Positions 27,664-37,356 of a stretch of DNA of 64,000 nt are shown here, piece by piece. The stretch covers positions 2,790,001 through 2,854,000 of the forward strand of contig NZ_JANADP010000001.1 of assembly GCF_024199945.1 (NCBI RefSeq), in the 5' to 3' direction. A program made the position numbers and the translations under genes. The stretch is from Bradyrhizobium sp. CCGUVB4N (GTDB lineage: Bacteria > Pseudomonadota > Alphaproteobacteria > Rhizobiales > Xanthobacteraceae). Below the pieces are notes generated by a model that worked only from the letters and a program-made list of their open reading frames with translations, was not told the DNA's origin and ran no database searches. Numbering within the stretch: position 1 is the first letter of the stretch; each line of letters opens with the position of its first letter.

Positions 27664-28150
27664 TGCTGACATCAAGATCATCAAGCTGCCGGTCTGGCTG
27701 TGGGCTAGCGCGATCCGCGACCTGCGTAAGCGCGGTGCCGGCGTACGTGAAAGCGGCGTATTTCTGCTCGGGCCGCTCGACAGCCAATATCCCCGCGTCA
27801 CTTCCTATCTTTGCTACGACGATATCGATCCCGACGCTTATCAGCTCGGCGCCATTGCCTTCCACGCGTCCGGATGTGCGGCTTTGTGGAAACACTGCCG
27901 TGAACACAAGGTGCGATTGCTCATTGATGTCCATACGCATCCGACACGCGATGTACGGCAGAGCCACATCGATGTTCGTCACCCGACACTCCCCGTCGTC
28001 GGACACACCGCAATGATCGTCCCGAACTACGCCGACGCGCCGTGGTGGTCGCTCAAGACCGCGGGCGTCTATGAATATTGCGGTGGCTTCAAATGGCGCA
28101 CCCATTCGCCATCCGCGCCCGACCGGCGCGTCAAACTTTCCCTGTGGTGA
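27641..28150 (+). CDS. JAB/JAMM metallopeptidase of the ubiquitin-like operon
   Basis: 169 residues from GTG at 27641. TTG at 27653, with GAGG ahead of it, is an alternative start. The JAMM motif is complete: Glu37 in RESGVFLLG, then HTHP at 98-101, Ser108 and Asp111 (H-x-H-P-x6-S-x2-D). The domain is a zinc isopeptidase. Because the Ubl already ends in Gly, removal of the modifier from targets is the more likely role, rather than Ubl maturation. It overlaps the E2 gene and lies 5 bases before the E1 gene. Confidence 0.9.
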   Translation: MRITLVSDADIKIIKLPVWLWASAIRDLRKRGAGVRESGVFLLGPLDSQYPRVTSYLCYDDIDPDAYQLGAIAFHASGCAALWKHCREHKVRLLIDVHTHPTRDVRQSHIDVRHPTLPVVGHTAMIVPNYADAPWWSLKTAGVYEYCGGFKWRTHSPSAPDRRVKLSLW

Positions 28151-28155
28151 CGGTT

Positions 28156-29541
28156 ATGAATGCCTTTACCAGCGAAATCTCCCGCATCTCGAAACTCGCT
28201 ATTGATCGCGACGGAGCTGATCCCGCCGAGGTGCTTGCGCGGCGGCAATCGTATGCCTTGACGCTGTGTTGCGGCGATGATGTTGCCGCTTCCTACACCC
28301 TTCAGCTCGCGGTACTGACCGCGGCCGCGACCGCCAGCCGTTGCTTTCCGGGAGCGGTGCGCGTCGCCATTTCACCGGATCTCGCAGCGGCACCCCTTCT
28401 CATTTGGCCATGGCTTCGTCTTTCCTTCGGCCAGGCACTCATCGACATTCTGGGCCCGCAGAGCGTGAACCCCAGCGCTACGCCAACTCCCCGGGCACTG
28501 GTTTTCGGCAGCGCTATTGCTGGACGTGGGGCTCTGCGCGTGACGTTCGATGGATGGATCGGCCTCGTGGGGCCTGTGCAAAGCGTCGGCCGCTTGCCAG
28601 AGCGTCAGTTTTTTCCAACCGCCGGCGTTTTGGCGGCGTCGCTTGCGGTGTCCGAGTTGTTCCTCTCGTTTGCTGACATCAACTTGGAAGCGACCCGACG
28701 GTCAGTCGGTTTGTCGCTGTGGCGTCCCGATCTCGACATCACCGATCCTGAAGCGCTTGGCATCCCGGTGCAGTACCTGCCACAAAGTCTCTGGGCTTTG
28801 GGATTGGGGCATCTTGGTAATGCCTATCTGTGGTCACTCGCAACCTTGCCCTATGTTGATCCAAAGGCAGCAGAGTTCGCCCTGTTCGATTTCGACAAGG
28901 TCGTGAAGGACAATATTGAAACCGGAGTGCTGTTCGATTCCGGCTTCATCAATCGCTTTAAGGCTCATGCGTGTAGCCAATGGTTGGGCGCGCACGGCTT
29001 TGAGCAACCACGTCTTGTTGAACGTCGGTTCGACAGGACCTTCAAGCTCCAGGACGGTGAGCCGAAGCTGGCTCTATGCGGCTTTGACACCAACCCCGCA
29101 CGTCGTGACATGAAGGACGCAGGTTTTCTGCGCGTCATCGAGAGTGGGCTCGGGGGAACGGTGAACAATTTCGACACCATCAGCTTCCACACCCTGCCAA
29201 ATCCGCGTCCCGTCGAGGAACTTTGGCCGGATGTTAGAAAGGAAGACGAGGCGAAGATGGAGACCGAGCAAGAACGGACTGCCCGTAACAATGCCGGTTA
29301 CCAAAAGCTCGCGCGTGACGTATGCGGTCGTCGCGACCTTGCCGGCAAGTCAGTTGCAGTGCCGTTTGTGGGCACGACCGCAGCGAGCTTCGTCGTGGCC
29401 GAGGCGATACGCCTCCTGCACGACGGCCCGGCCTACCACGACATTAGGTTCAGTCTGGGCAACCCCGGCAAGCGCCATACCACCCGAAATGGCAACTATG
29501 GCCCGCCTGACACCGCCGGCTTAACCTACGTCCCCGTTTAG
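28156..29541 (+). CDS. E1-like ThiF-family Ubl-activating protein
   Basis: 461 residues from ATG at 28156. An N-terminal part of about 200 residues is poorly defined. The adenylation domain has GLGHLG at 216-221, the acidic strand FALFDFDKVVKDNIETG (about 241-257) and FVGTTAASFVVAEAIRLL (about 404-421). Cys390 (RDVCGRRDLAG) sits in the crossover region where E1 proteins carry their catalytic residue, but serine chemistry as in Bub systems cannot be excluded. It is the last core gene, followed 11 bases later by the AlbA_2 gene. Function: adenylation of the multi-Ubl C-terminus. Confidence 0.88.
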   Translation: MNAFTSEISRISKLAIDRDGADPAEVLARRQSYALTLCCGDDVAASYTLQLAVLTAAATASRCFPGAVRVAISPDLAAAPLLIWPWLRLSFGQALIDILGPQSVNPSATPTPRALVFGSAIAGRGALRVTFDGWIGLVGPVQSVGRLPERQFFPTAGVLAASLAVSELFLSFADINLEATRRSVGLSLWRPDLDITDPEALGIPVQYLPQSLWALGLGHLGNAYLWSLATLPYVDPKAAEFALFDFDKVVKDNIETGVLFDSGFINRFKAHACSQWLGAHGFEQPRLVERRFDRTFKLQDGEPKLALCGFDTNPARRDMKDAGFLRVIESGLGGTVNNFDTISFHTLPNPRPVEELWPDVRKEDEAKMETEQERTARNNAGYQKLARDVCGRRDLAGKSVAVPFVGTTAASFVVAEAIRLLHDGPAYHDIRFSLGNPGKRHTTRNGNYGPPDTAGLTYVPV

Positions 29542-29552
29542 AAGGTTCAACA

Positions 29553-30773
29553 ATGACGCTTTCCCACAAGCCGCTTGGCCAGATTACCGAACGCGACCTG
29601 CTTCAGCTTATCGAGGACAAGGCGGCCGAAAGCAAAACGATCGAATATAAACGTGACCTCGTTGCCTCCAGCGATTCTGAAAAGAAAGAATTCCTTTATG
29701 ACGCCTCTTCGTTTGCCAATACGCAAGGAGGGCACATCGTGTTCGGGATGGCGGAAGCGTCAGGTCTCCCCACGAAACTTGACGGCCTAGCTGGAATCGA
29801 TCCCGACAAGGAAATTCAGCGCCTTGAGCAAATCTTGAGAGATGGGGTGCGGCCGAGTTTGGCGGTTGAAACCAAGTCAGTTCGTCTTACCAGTGGAAAC
29901 GTCGCGCTTGTTATGCGCATTGCAAAAAGCTGGAATCCCCCGCATCAGGTGACCTTCCAGAAAGCCTTTCGTTTTTACGCCCGCGACACGAATGGCAAGT
30001 ATCAAGTCGACGTTGATGAGCTTAGGTCAATCTTTTCCCTATCCGGAACGGTCGCAGATCGTATTAGGAATTTCCGGGCCGACAGAACATCCAGGATCTT
30101 AACGGGAGACGCTCCCGTAAAGCTACTCGATGCTCCAATCCTGGTCCTTCATGTTGTTCCACTAAGTGCGTTCGCGGCGGGTGGCTCTTTTCCGTTCGAA
30201 AGAGCCGCGCGTATGGCCGATGAATTCCCAACCATTCTAGACAATACGGCGCGCAACGCCTTCGTTACCTTTGATGGTTTGCTTGTCACCTCGAATGCGA
30301 AGCCGCCTCCTCAATCCCAGCGTGCCTATACGCAGGTCACTAGGAACGGTGCCGTCGAGGCCGTTGCTTCATCGCTGGCTCGCGGACGAGATCACAACTT
30401 CCTGCTCCTCTCGCAATTGGAAGGTATCGTCATTCGTTACGCGGGCCTCTATATGCAGCCGCTAGGCGCTCTGGGCGTTTCACCGCCTGCTGCGGTGCTC
30501 GCGAGTCTTCTAGGTGCAAGAGGAATCCGCATCCTAGAAGAGATGCCCCCAAATGGAGCCTTGTGGGAGGATATGCCGTGTACGACGCTGGATCAGGATC
30601 AGTATCATTTTGTGGAATCGATCTTTGCAACCATACCCAAGAATGACCAAGAGTCTGCCGACCAAGCTCGGGGTACGCTCCACCACATTGCGAACACGGC
30701 AGGTTTGGCTGCATCCCCGTCGTTCGATGCTCGCGGAAGATATATCCGCAAAATACCGCCTCAGGGTCTCTGA
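29553..30773 (+). CDS. AlbA_2/Schlafen-type putative DNA-binding or nuclease protein
   Basis: 406 residues. The N-terminal Slfn AlbA_2 domain is clear: ESKTIEYKRDLVASSDSEKK, EFLYDASSFANTQGGHIVFG and MRIAKSWNPPHQVTF, with YARDTNGKYQVDVDELRSIF closing it. Glu and Lys spacing resembles the E-E-K set of Schlafen-type nucleases, although many relatives only bind nucleic acid. The second half (about 180-406) is not recognised. It is 11 bases after the E1 gene and overlaps the next start (TGATG), so it is co-transcribed with the ubiquitin-like genes and could be an effector, a target or a regulator. Confidence 0.75.
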   Translation: MTLSHKPLGQITERDLLQLIEDKAAESKTIEYKRDLVASSDSEKKEFLYDASSFANTQGGHIVFGMAEASGLPTKLDGLAGIDPDKEIQRLEQILRDGVRPSLAVETKSVRLTSGNVALVMRIAKSWNPPHQVTFQKAFRFYARDTNGKYQVDVDELRSIFSLSGTVADRIRNFRADRTSRILTGDAPVKLLDAPILVLHVVPLSAFAAGGSFPFERAARMADEFPTILDNTARNAFVTFDGLLVTSNAKPPPQSQRAYTQVTRNGAVEAVASSLARGRDHNFLLLSQLEGIVIRYAGLYMQPLGALGVSPPAAVLASLLGARGIRILEEMPPNGALWEDMPCTTLDQDQYHFVESIFATIPKNDQESADQARGTLHHIANTAGLAASPSFDARGRYIRKIPPQGL

Positions 30774-31654
30774 TGGCTCAGCGGCTCAAATTCAATGAAG
30801 GGAAGTCTTGTGACGCCGTCATTCGGATATTGGAGGCACGGGAAGGTCACCCGCGCACCGATGTAGAATTCCCAGAGCGCACGCACCATTCTGCGCCCGT
30901 AGAGCTGACCTGCAAAATCAAGGGCAACCTATTTGCCTTCGAGCACACGGGCATTGAGCCGTTTGCCGGTCATATGCAACTCGACGCCGAAGCCGATTTG
31001 CACATTCGGCCCATCGAGGCCATGGTAGCCGGGAAACTCCCCCCTGCTGAGACCTTCGAACTCAACATGCCTGCGCTAGCGACACAAGGATTGCGGCTCA
31101 AAGAAGTTCGCACGATCCAAGAGTCCCTTGTTGCTTGGATTGTTGCAACAGCACCTAAACTGCCAATTGCACGCTACGGCGACTATCTGCCTGATCTTCA
31201 GAAGGTGAGGCCTCCCGGGGTACCGTTCGAGGTTTCACTATATCGTTTTGAGGCGGTTGTACCGCCCGCGCGCTTTTTCATTCGTCATGTGGTGAGCGAC
31301 CATGCGGTCGCACGCGAGAAGAGGATACACGAGGCTTGTGCACGCAAGTTTCCAAAATTGGTCGCTTGGCGCCGGCAGGGTGCACGGTCGGTTCTGGTGC
31401 TTGAAGATAACGATATCTTTCTGACGAATGCACAAGTCGTCTATGAAGCCCTCGCCAAGGTCGAGGGCGACTTCAGTGAACGTCCAGACGAAATCTACCT
31501 CGTAAGCTCCATTATCGAAGATGAATGGTTTGTCCACGCTTTGCGTGTCGATGACATTGGCTACTACGAGATGACAGCCAAACAGGCTTGTTTGTCTCGA
31601 TTCGATCCCGAGCAGCTCATCGACTTGACCCGAGGCTGCCGGGATCTGCGATAG
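30773..31654 (+). CDS. Unknown protein coupled to AlbA_2 gene
   Basis: 293 residues, not recognised. Its ATG shares the A of the preceding stop codon (TGATG), indicating translational coupling. An N-terminal stretch RTDVEFPERTHHSAPVELTC followed by KIKGNLFAFEHTGIEPF has a D...E-x-T/K-like pattern reminiscent of PD-(D/E)XK folds, but the spacing is not convincing. The C-terminal half has alternating beta-type segments (SVLVLEDNDIFL, EIYLVSSIIEDEWFVHALRV). No membrane segment or signal. Last gene of the ubiquitin-like transcript; 226 bases without a gene follow. Confidence 0.6.
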   Translation: MAQRLKFNEGKSCDAVIRILEAREGHPRTDVEFPERTHHSAPVELTCKIKGNLFAFEHTGIEPFAGHMQLDAEADLHIRPIEAMVAGKLPPAETFELNMPALATQGLRLKEVRTIQESLVAWIVATAPKLPIARYGDYLPDLQKVRPPGVPFEVSLYRFEAVVPPARFFIRHVVSDHAVAREKRIHEACARKFPKLVAWRRQGARSVLVLEDNDIFLTNAQVVYEALAKVEGDFSERPDEIYLVSSIIEDEWFVHALRVDDIGYYEMTAKQACLSRFDPEQLIDLTRGCRDLR

Positions 31655-31880
31655 GTCTTAGCAGCCGGGTGCAGTTCAAATTCGTGGGGCTATGGCCCTT
31701 GTCCACGGCCCGATTGGTAGGCCGCTAGCACAGTTTATACCAAGGGGAGTGCGCCAAAACGAATAAAGGCTTGATTTTATTGTGTTTTGCTGGAATTTCT
31801 CTCGCTGAAGGTGCGTTCAGAGTTCGTTTCTCTAAGTTGCCCTGCTTCCCTTCCTCAACCTGATTTGGTTTTATGAATTG

Positions 31881-34238
31881 ATGGCCACAGAAGCGGACAC
31901 CTGCCGAAAACTCGTTGTACCCAAGCTTCAGAGCTCTGGCTGGGATACTGACCCTCACTCCATCGCTGAGCAGCGAACGATTACAGACGGCCGTGTCGTT
32001 CCGGTCGGGAAGGGCTTCATCCGCAAACCGCCGAAGCGCGTCGACTATCTTCTGCGCTACATGCGCGATTTTCCGCTTGCCGTCGTCGAGGCCAAGGCGG
32101 CCTACAAGACCGCTGCGGATGCCGTACAGCAGGCCCGCACCTACGCTGAAATGCTCGCTCTGAAATTCGCCTATGCCACCAACGGGCATGACATCATCGA
32201 GATTGACTATTTCACCGGCAAGGAAACCCACGTCTCCGACTACGCTAAGCCGCAGGATCTCTGGCAGCGATATCAGGCCGGGCAAGGCCTCGCGAAGCCC
32301 GACGTCGGCGAGCGACTTCTAACTCCTTTTAATCACACCGGTGGCAAGGACGAGCGCTACTACCAACAAATCGCCGTTAACCGGACTGTTGAGGACATCC
32401 TGAAGGGCCGTGAGCGCCTGCTGCTTACCATGGCCACCGGCACTGGTAAGACCTTTGTTGCGTTTCAGATTTGCTGGAAGCTGTGGTCATCGCGCTGGAA
32501 CCGAACAGGTGAGCATCGCCGCCCGCGTATTCTCTACTTGGCCGATCGCAACATCCTCGTTGACCAGCCGAAGGACGGACTGTTCGCGGCGTTCGGCGAT
32601 GCTCGCTATAAGATCGAGTCCGGTGAGGTTGTCCAAAGTCGCGAAATGTATTTCGCTATTTACCAGGCGTTGGCCGAAGATGAGCGGCGCCTGGGACTTT
32701 TCAAGTCATTCGCGCCCGACTTCTTCGATCTGATTATCATTGACGAATGCCATCGTGGTAGCGCGCGCGACGATAGCTCGTGGCGCGTCATCCTCGATTA
32801 TTTCAAGCCAGCTTACAAACTTGGAATGACCGCCACACCACTTCGCGAGGACAACCGAGACACGTACGTCTATTTTGGCGCGCCAATTTACGAGTACAGC
32901 CTTCGTCAGGGGATTGACGACGGTTTCCTTGCGCCGTACCGCGTTCACCGCGTGGTCACCCAATGGGATGCTGCCGGGTGGCGCCCTAGCAGAGACGAAG
33001 TCGATCGCTTTGGCCGCGCCATACCCGATGACGAATATCAGACCAAGGACTTCGAGCGGGTCATAGCGCTCCGAGCGCGCACCAATGCGATTGCGCATCA
33101 CCTCACTGAGTTCCTCAAGAAGACCGACCGGTTCGCCAAGACGATTGTGTTCTGCGTCGATCAGGAGCACGCCAGCGAAATGCGCGAAGCGCTCGTCAAT
33201 CTGAACTCGGACATCAACAGCAAAAATCCTGACTATATTTGCCGCGTCACTGCGGATGAGGGACAAATCGGGCGCGGGCATCTTAGCCGTTTCCAAGACG
33301 TCGAAACCCAGACGCCGACCATCCTAACAACCTCACAGTTGCTTACGACCGGAGTCGACGCGCCGACCTGCAAGAATGTAGTTCTTGCGCGGGTCGTAGG
33401 GTCCATGAGCGAATTCAAGCAAATCATCGGCCGTGGAACGCGGCTGCGAGATGATTATGGGAAGCTCTGGTTCAATATCGTCGACTACACCGGATCGGCA
33501 ACGCGGATGTTCGCCGATCCCGCCTTCGACGATGACCCAGCTCGCATAACTGAAGAACAGGTGAACGACGAGGGGGACATCGTCGCCACAACTGAAACCA
33601 CGCCTGGCGAAGAAACAATACCCCCAGACGTGGATCCCGCCATTGTCGAACCACCGGAAACGGAGCACCGCAAGTTCTATTTCGATGGTGGCCAGGTCTC
33701 GATCGTAGCCCATCTCGTCCATGAGCTTGATCCCAACGGCAAGCAGCTACGAGTTGTTCGGTACACAGACTACGCTGCCGAAACGATTCGGACCCTTTGT
33801 CCGACGACGCAGGAGTTGCGCAAACGCTGGGCTGATGCCGCCCAGCGCGACGAGATCATCCAGGCTCTCGCGGAGCGTGGCGTCGGCTTTGAGGAACTGG
33901 CCGAGCAGACCCAGCAGCCGGATGCCGACCCGTTCGATTTGCTCTGCCACCTGGCCTTCAACGCGCCGTTGCGCACAAGGCGGGAACGAGCTCAGCGTCT
34001 AAAGCAGGAACGGACGGACTTTTTTGAGAACTACGGGCCTGAGGCGCGGCAAGTTCTCGACGAACTCCTCGAGAAGTACGCGCAACACGGTGACGCCCAA
34101 TTCGTGCTGCCTGACGTTCTGCATGTACCCCCGATCTCGAATCATGGCAATCCGGGAGAGATCATCAAGTTGTTTGGCGGCGCCGAGCAGCTCCGCACCG
34201 CGGTAACCGATCTGCAGGGTATCCTCTATGGTTCGTAG
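31881..34238 (+). CDS. hsdR: Type I restriction enzyme R subunit
   Basis: 785 residues, similar to EcoEI-type HsdR. The N-terminal nuclease motif is KRVDYLLRYMRDFPLAVVEAK (Asp and E-x-K). The SF2 motor has LTMATGTGKTFVAF (Walker A, near 180), LIIIDECHRG (DEAH-box variant), GMTATPLRED, ILTTSQLLTTGVDAP and IIGRGTRLRDD. It cleaves DNA lacking the host methylation after ATP-driven translocation. ATG at 31881 is chosen over a TTG one codon upstream. The 3' end overlaps hsdM by 11 bases, and the order R-M-S is intact. Confidence 0.95.
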   Translation: MATEADTCRKLVVPKLQSSGWDTDPHSIAEQRTITDGRVVPVGKGFIRKPPKRVDYLLRYMRDFPLAVVEAKAAYKTAADAVQQARTYAEMLALKFAYATNGHDIIEIDYFTGKETHVSDYAKPQDLWQRYQAGQGLAKPDVGERLLTPFNHTGGKDERYYQQIAVNRTVEDILKGRERLLLTMATGTGKTFVAFQICWKLWSSRWNRTGEHRRPRILYLADRNILVDQPKDGLFAAFGDARYKIESGEVVQSREMYFAIYQALAEDERRLGLFKSFAPDFFDLIIIDECHRGSARDDSSWRVILDYFKPAYKLGMTATPLREDNRDTYVYFGAPIYEYSLRQGIDDGFLAPYRVHRVVTQWDAAGWRPSRDEVDRFGRAIPDDEYQTKDFERVIALRARTNAIAHHLTEFLKKTDRFAKTIVFCVDQEHASEMREALVNLNSDINSKNPDYICRVTADEGQIGRGHLSRFQDVETQTPTILTTSQLLTTGVDAPTCKNVVLARVVGSMSEFKQIIGRGTRLRDDYGKLWFNIVDYTGSATRMFADPAFDDDPARITEEQVNDEGDIVATTETTPGEETIPPDVDPAIVEPPETEHRKFYFDGGQVSIVAHLVHELDPNGKQLRVVRYTDYAAETIRTLCPTTQELRKRWADAAQRDEIIQALAERGVGFEELAEQTQQPDADPFDLLCHLAFNAPLRTRRERAQRLKQERTDFFENYGPEARQVLDELLEKYAQHGDAQFVLPDVLHVPPISNHGNPGEIIKLFGGAEQLRTAVTDLQGILYGS

Positions 34239-35829
34239 TCCTAAAGTTAAGAAAGCCAAAGCAAAGAAAGCGAAAGCCGAAAAAGCAAACGACGCCGAAA
34301 AAGCAGTGACGACCGCGCAAGCTCTCGGCAGTGTGCTCAAAACGGCGCGCGCGATCATGCGTAAGGACAAGGGCCTCAACGGCGATCTTGATCGGCTCCC
34401 CCTACTCACCTGGATCATGTTCCTCAAGTTCTTGGACGATCTTGAGGTGCAGCGTGAAGACGAGGCGCAACTCGGTGGCAAAAAGTTTCGAGCGGCTGTC
34501 GATTCTCCTTATCGATGGCGAGATTGGGCTGCCGATCCGCAAGGGATCACGGGTGATGAACTTCTCACGTTCATCAATCAGGATGAAACGCGCCTTCCGA
34601 CTGGCAAAAAGGGCCCCGGTCTGTTTGCATATCTTCGCGGCCTGTCGAGCTCAAACGGCGACAACCGCCGAGACGTGATTGCCACAGTATTCCGTGGCGT
34701 CGATAACCGCATGAAGAGCGGCTATCTACTTCGCGATGTAATCAATAAGGTTGCGGATATTCATTTTACGTCGTCAGAAGAGCTGCATACGTTAGGTGCG
34801 CTGTATGAATCTATGCTGCGTGAAATGCGCGATGCAGCCGGCGACTCTGGTGAGTTTTATACGCCTCGTTCCGTTGTGCGTTTTATGGTTGAGGTTACTG
34901 ATCCCCGCTTGGGCGAAACGGTGCTTGACCCAGCGAGCGGCACGGGCGGATTTCTTGTCGAGGCCTTTAATCATCTTTCTAAACAGGTGAAGACCGTCGG
35001 CGACCGGAGGCGGCTTCAGAACGAAAGCATTTTTGGTTGCGAGCCAAAGTCACTTCCCTATCTTCTGTGCCAAATGAACCTGCTGCTGCATGGTCTGGAT
35101 GCACCGCAGATCGATCCTCATAACGCGCTTCGATTTAAGTTGTCGGAGATTGGCGAGAAGGATCGTGTTGACGTCATTCTTACGAATCCGCCGTTTGGTG
35201 GGGAGGAGGAAAAAGGCGTTCAAGGCAATTTTCCGGAGGACAGACAAACGTCAGAAACAGCCCTGCTGTTTCTTCAACTCATCATGCGTAAGTTGCGGCG
35301 TCAGCCGGCGGTAACAGGCCTCAAAGGGCGGGCGGCCGTAGTGGTTCCAAATGGAACGCTCTTCGCGGATGGTGTGTGTGCGCGCATAAAGGAAGAATTG
35401 ATCAAGGAATTCAATCTTCACACTATCGTTCGCTTACCGAGCGGCGTCTTTGCGCCATATACCGGGATCGAAACTAACATTCTGTTCTTTGATCGGTCGG
35501 GCCCCACCAAAGATATTTGGTACTACGAACAGCCTCTGCCGGAAGGTCGAAAGACTTACACTAAAACACTTCCGCTTCAGTTTGACGAATTTTCAGAGTG
35601 TCTTGCTTGGTGGACCAAACGCAAGGAAAGCAGTCGGGCCTGGATCGTTCCGGCAAAGGCGATCCTGGAGGACGGTTGCAATTTGGACCGAACGAATCCT
35701 CGAGCCCAGGCAAAATTCGAGCATCTACCGCCCAGTCGGCTCGCAGAGGATATATTGGAGAGAGAACTTCGCATTGCCGAGTTGTTGCGAGGTATCAAAT
35801 CCAGCCTAGAGGCCGCCGCTCGTGATTAA
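34228..35829 (+). CDS. hsdM: Type I restriction-modification methyltransferase subunit
   Basis: 533 residues. N6-adenine methyltransferase motifs are DPASGTGGFL at about 234-243 (SAM binding) and NPPF at 320-323 (catalytic). HsdM_N helices precede them (LPLLTWIMFLKFLDDLE). Just after the start is an extreme Lys/Ala tail (residues 4-27, KKAKAKKAKAEKA), unusual for HsdM and perhaps a DNA-binding or unstructured extension. It overlaps hsdR at its start and hsdS at its end (8 bases). With HsdS it methylates the recognition site. Confidence 0.95.
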   Translation: MVRSPKVKKAKAKKAKAEKANDAEKAVTTAQALGSVLKTARAIMRKDKGLNGDLDRLPLLTWIMFLKFLDDLEVQREDEAQLGGKKFRAAVDSPYRWRDWAADPQGITGDELLTFINQDETRLPTGKKGPGLFAYLRGLSSSNGDNRRDVIATVFRGVDNRMKSGYLLRDVINKVADIHFTSSEELHTLGALYESMLREMRDAAGDSGEFYTPRSVVRFMVEVTDPRLGETVLDPASGTGGFLVEAFNHLSKQVKTVGDRRRLQNESIFGCEPKSLPYLLCQMNLLLHGLDAPQIDPHNALRFKLSEIGEKDRVDVILTNPPFGGEEEKGVQGNFPEDRQTSETALLFLQLIMRKLRRQPAVTGLKGRAAVVVPNGTLFADGVCARIKEELIKEFNLHTIVRLPSGVFAPYTGIETNILFFDRSGPTKDIWYYEQPLPEGRKTYTKTLPLQFDEFSECLAWWTKRKESSRAWIVPAKAILEDGCNLDRTNPRAQAKFEHLPPSRLAEDILERELRIAELLRGIKSSLEAAARD

Positions 35830-36997
35830 TGTATGGCCGCTGCGCGCGATGGGGGAAATCTGTCATTTGGAGAGACGCCAGATTTTCCTGATGCCGGACG
35901 CTAGCTATCGCGAAGTCGGTATCCGATCGTTTGGAAGAGGCGTGTTTCACAAGGCGCCTACGACGGGCTTAGAAATTGGCGGAAAGCGAGTTTTCTCAAT
36001 CGAGCCTGGTGATTTGCTTTTCAACATCGTGTTCGCATGGGAGGGCGCAGTAGCGGTGGCGTCTCAAGCCGAGAAGGGCATGATCGGTTCGCATCGATTT
36101 CTCACTTATGTAATGGACGGAGAACTCGCCGACGCCCGGTATCTCTATTGGTGGTTTTGCGGTATTGAGGGAAGAAAACAACTTTTGAAGGCATCGCCCG
36201 GCGGAGCGGGACGCAATCGCACGCTCGGCATCGACAAGTTGGCCGCGGTCCGAGTGCCGTTGCCGCCGCTGGATGAGCAGCGTCGGATCGTGGCGCACGT
36301 AGATGACCTAGTCGCAAAGGTTGCCGAAGCCAGAAGTCAGCGAGAACTTGCTTCAACGGCAACCAGAGCTCTCGTTCCAAGCCTACTGCACGATATTTTC
36401 GTATTGGGGTCCAAGAACTGGCAAGCGGTTGCGATGGACCGTGTTGTGGCGATTAACGACCGACAGGTAGATCCAGTCCTTCCGGCCTATTCGAACTTGC
36501 CGCATATCAACGGAGAAAATATTGAGGCCGCAACGGGTCGGCTTCTTGCATATCGAACGGCTGCCGAGGACGGAGTTCGAAGCAACAAGTATCTGTTTTC
36601 ACCCGGAACAATCTTGTACTCGAAGATCAGGCCATACCTTCGCAAGGCAGCGACCGTTAATTTTTCTGGGGTGTGTAGTGCCGACATGTATCCGTTGCGT
36701 ATCATAAATGAGGATATTTTACCCGCCTTCGTGAAGTGGGCGTTGTTGGCGGATCCGTTTACAGCCTACGCGAACAAACTTTCTGGCCGGACTAGAATGC
36801 CGAAGCTCAATCGCAATCAGTTATTCGCATTTAATTTCGCCTTCCCTCCGCTCTCCGAGCAGCAACGCATTGTTGATGCCCTTGACGCGCTCCAAGCAAG
36901 AGTCGATGTCCTCAAAGAACTCCAAGCCGGAACAACGCTAGAGTTGGATGCCCTGATACCCTCTGTTCTGCATGCGACATTTCAAGATTCGCTTTGA
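35822..36997 (+). CDS. hsdS: Type I restriction specificity subunit
   Basis: 391 residues with two target-recognition domains, each followed by a conserved helical spacer: VRVPLPPLDEQRRIVAHVDDL near 140-160 and FAFPPLSEQQRIVDALDAL near 340-360. The two-TRD design implies a bipartite target sequence; the target itself cannot be read from sequence. GTG at 35822 overlaps hsdM. The gene is full length with both halves intact, so the RM system is probably functional. Confidence 0.93.
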   Translation: MINVWPLRAMGEICHLERRQIFLMPDASYREVGIRSFGRGVFHKAPTTGLEIGGKRVFSIEPGDLLFNIVFAWEGAVAVASQAEKGMIGSHRFLTYVMDGELADARYLYWWFCGIEGRKQLLKASPGGAGRNRTLGIDKLAAVRVPLPPLDEQRRIVAHVDDLVAKVAEARSQRELASTATRALVPSLLHDIFVLGSKNWQAVAMDRVVAINDRQVDPVLPAYSNLPHINGENIEAATGRLLAYRTAAEDGVRSNKYLFSPGTILYSKIRPYLRKAATVNFSGVCSADMYPLRIINEDILPAFVKWALLADPFTAYANKLSGRTRMPKLNRNQLFAFNFAFPPLSEQQRIVDALDALQARVDVLKELQAGTTLELDALIPSVLHATFQDSL

Positions 36998-37356
36998 TGG
37001 CGAAGAAGAGGGACGCCAATCGTCTCCATGGTCGACTACGTCGGTCGGGTCATGGATAATAGGCGTCTGTTTCCCTGATACGTGCATCTCCAAAGCGAGT
37101 TGCGCAGTTCGTTCGATCCGGCCAAGTTCGTTGAATGGCGGACTCTTGAAGTCTCTGACGGACTGATGCGCGATTGAGTAATGTACACTAAGCGCCGGCT
37201 TTACCGCGTTGTTTGGTGGATGGCAGTCAAAGCGGCGCACGAGCTGATCTTCTCAGCTACCACCGATTACCACATACTGCGCATCTTCTCTAATGCATCC
37301 CAGCTTAGGGCCGCTACCTTCATCCGTGACCGCAAGTCGCATAAGGGGCTGTCATC
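36998..37356. other. Non-coding stretch after hsdS
   Basis: About 360 bases with no supportable gene. A short frame (SELRSSFDPAKFVEWRTLEV near 37100-37160) reads like protein but has no start or continuation, so it may be a gene remnant. No terminator with a T-run was identified. Confidence 0.5.

Noticed and set aside
26628..31654. Type II CBASS or Bil assignment for the ubiquitin-like operon
   Set aside because: No cGAS-like nucleotidyltransferase or cyclic-nucleotide effector is present, and the Ubl is of the double multi-ubiquitin type with a Cys-free E2, which fits Bub-type operons better.
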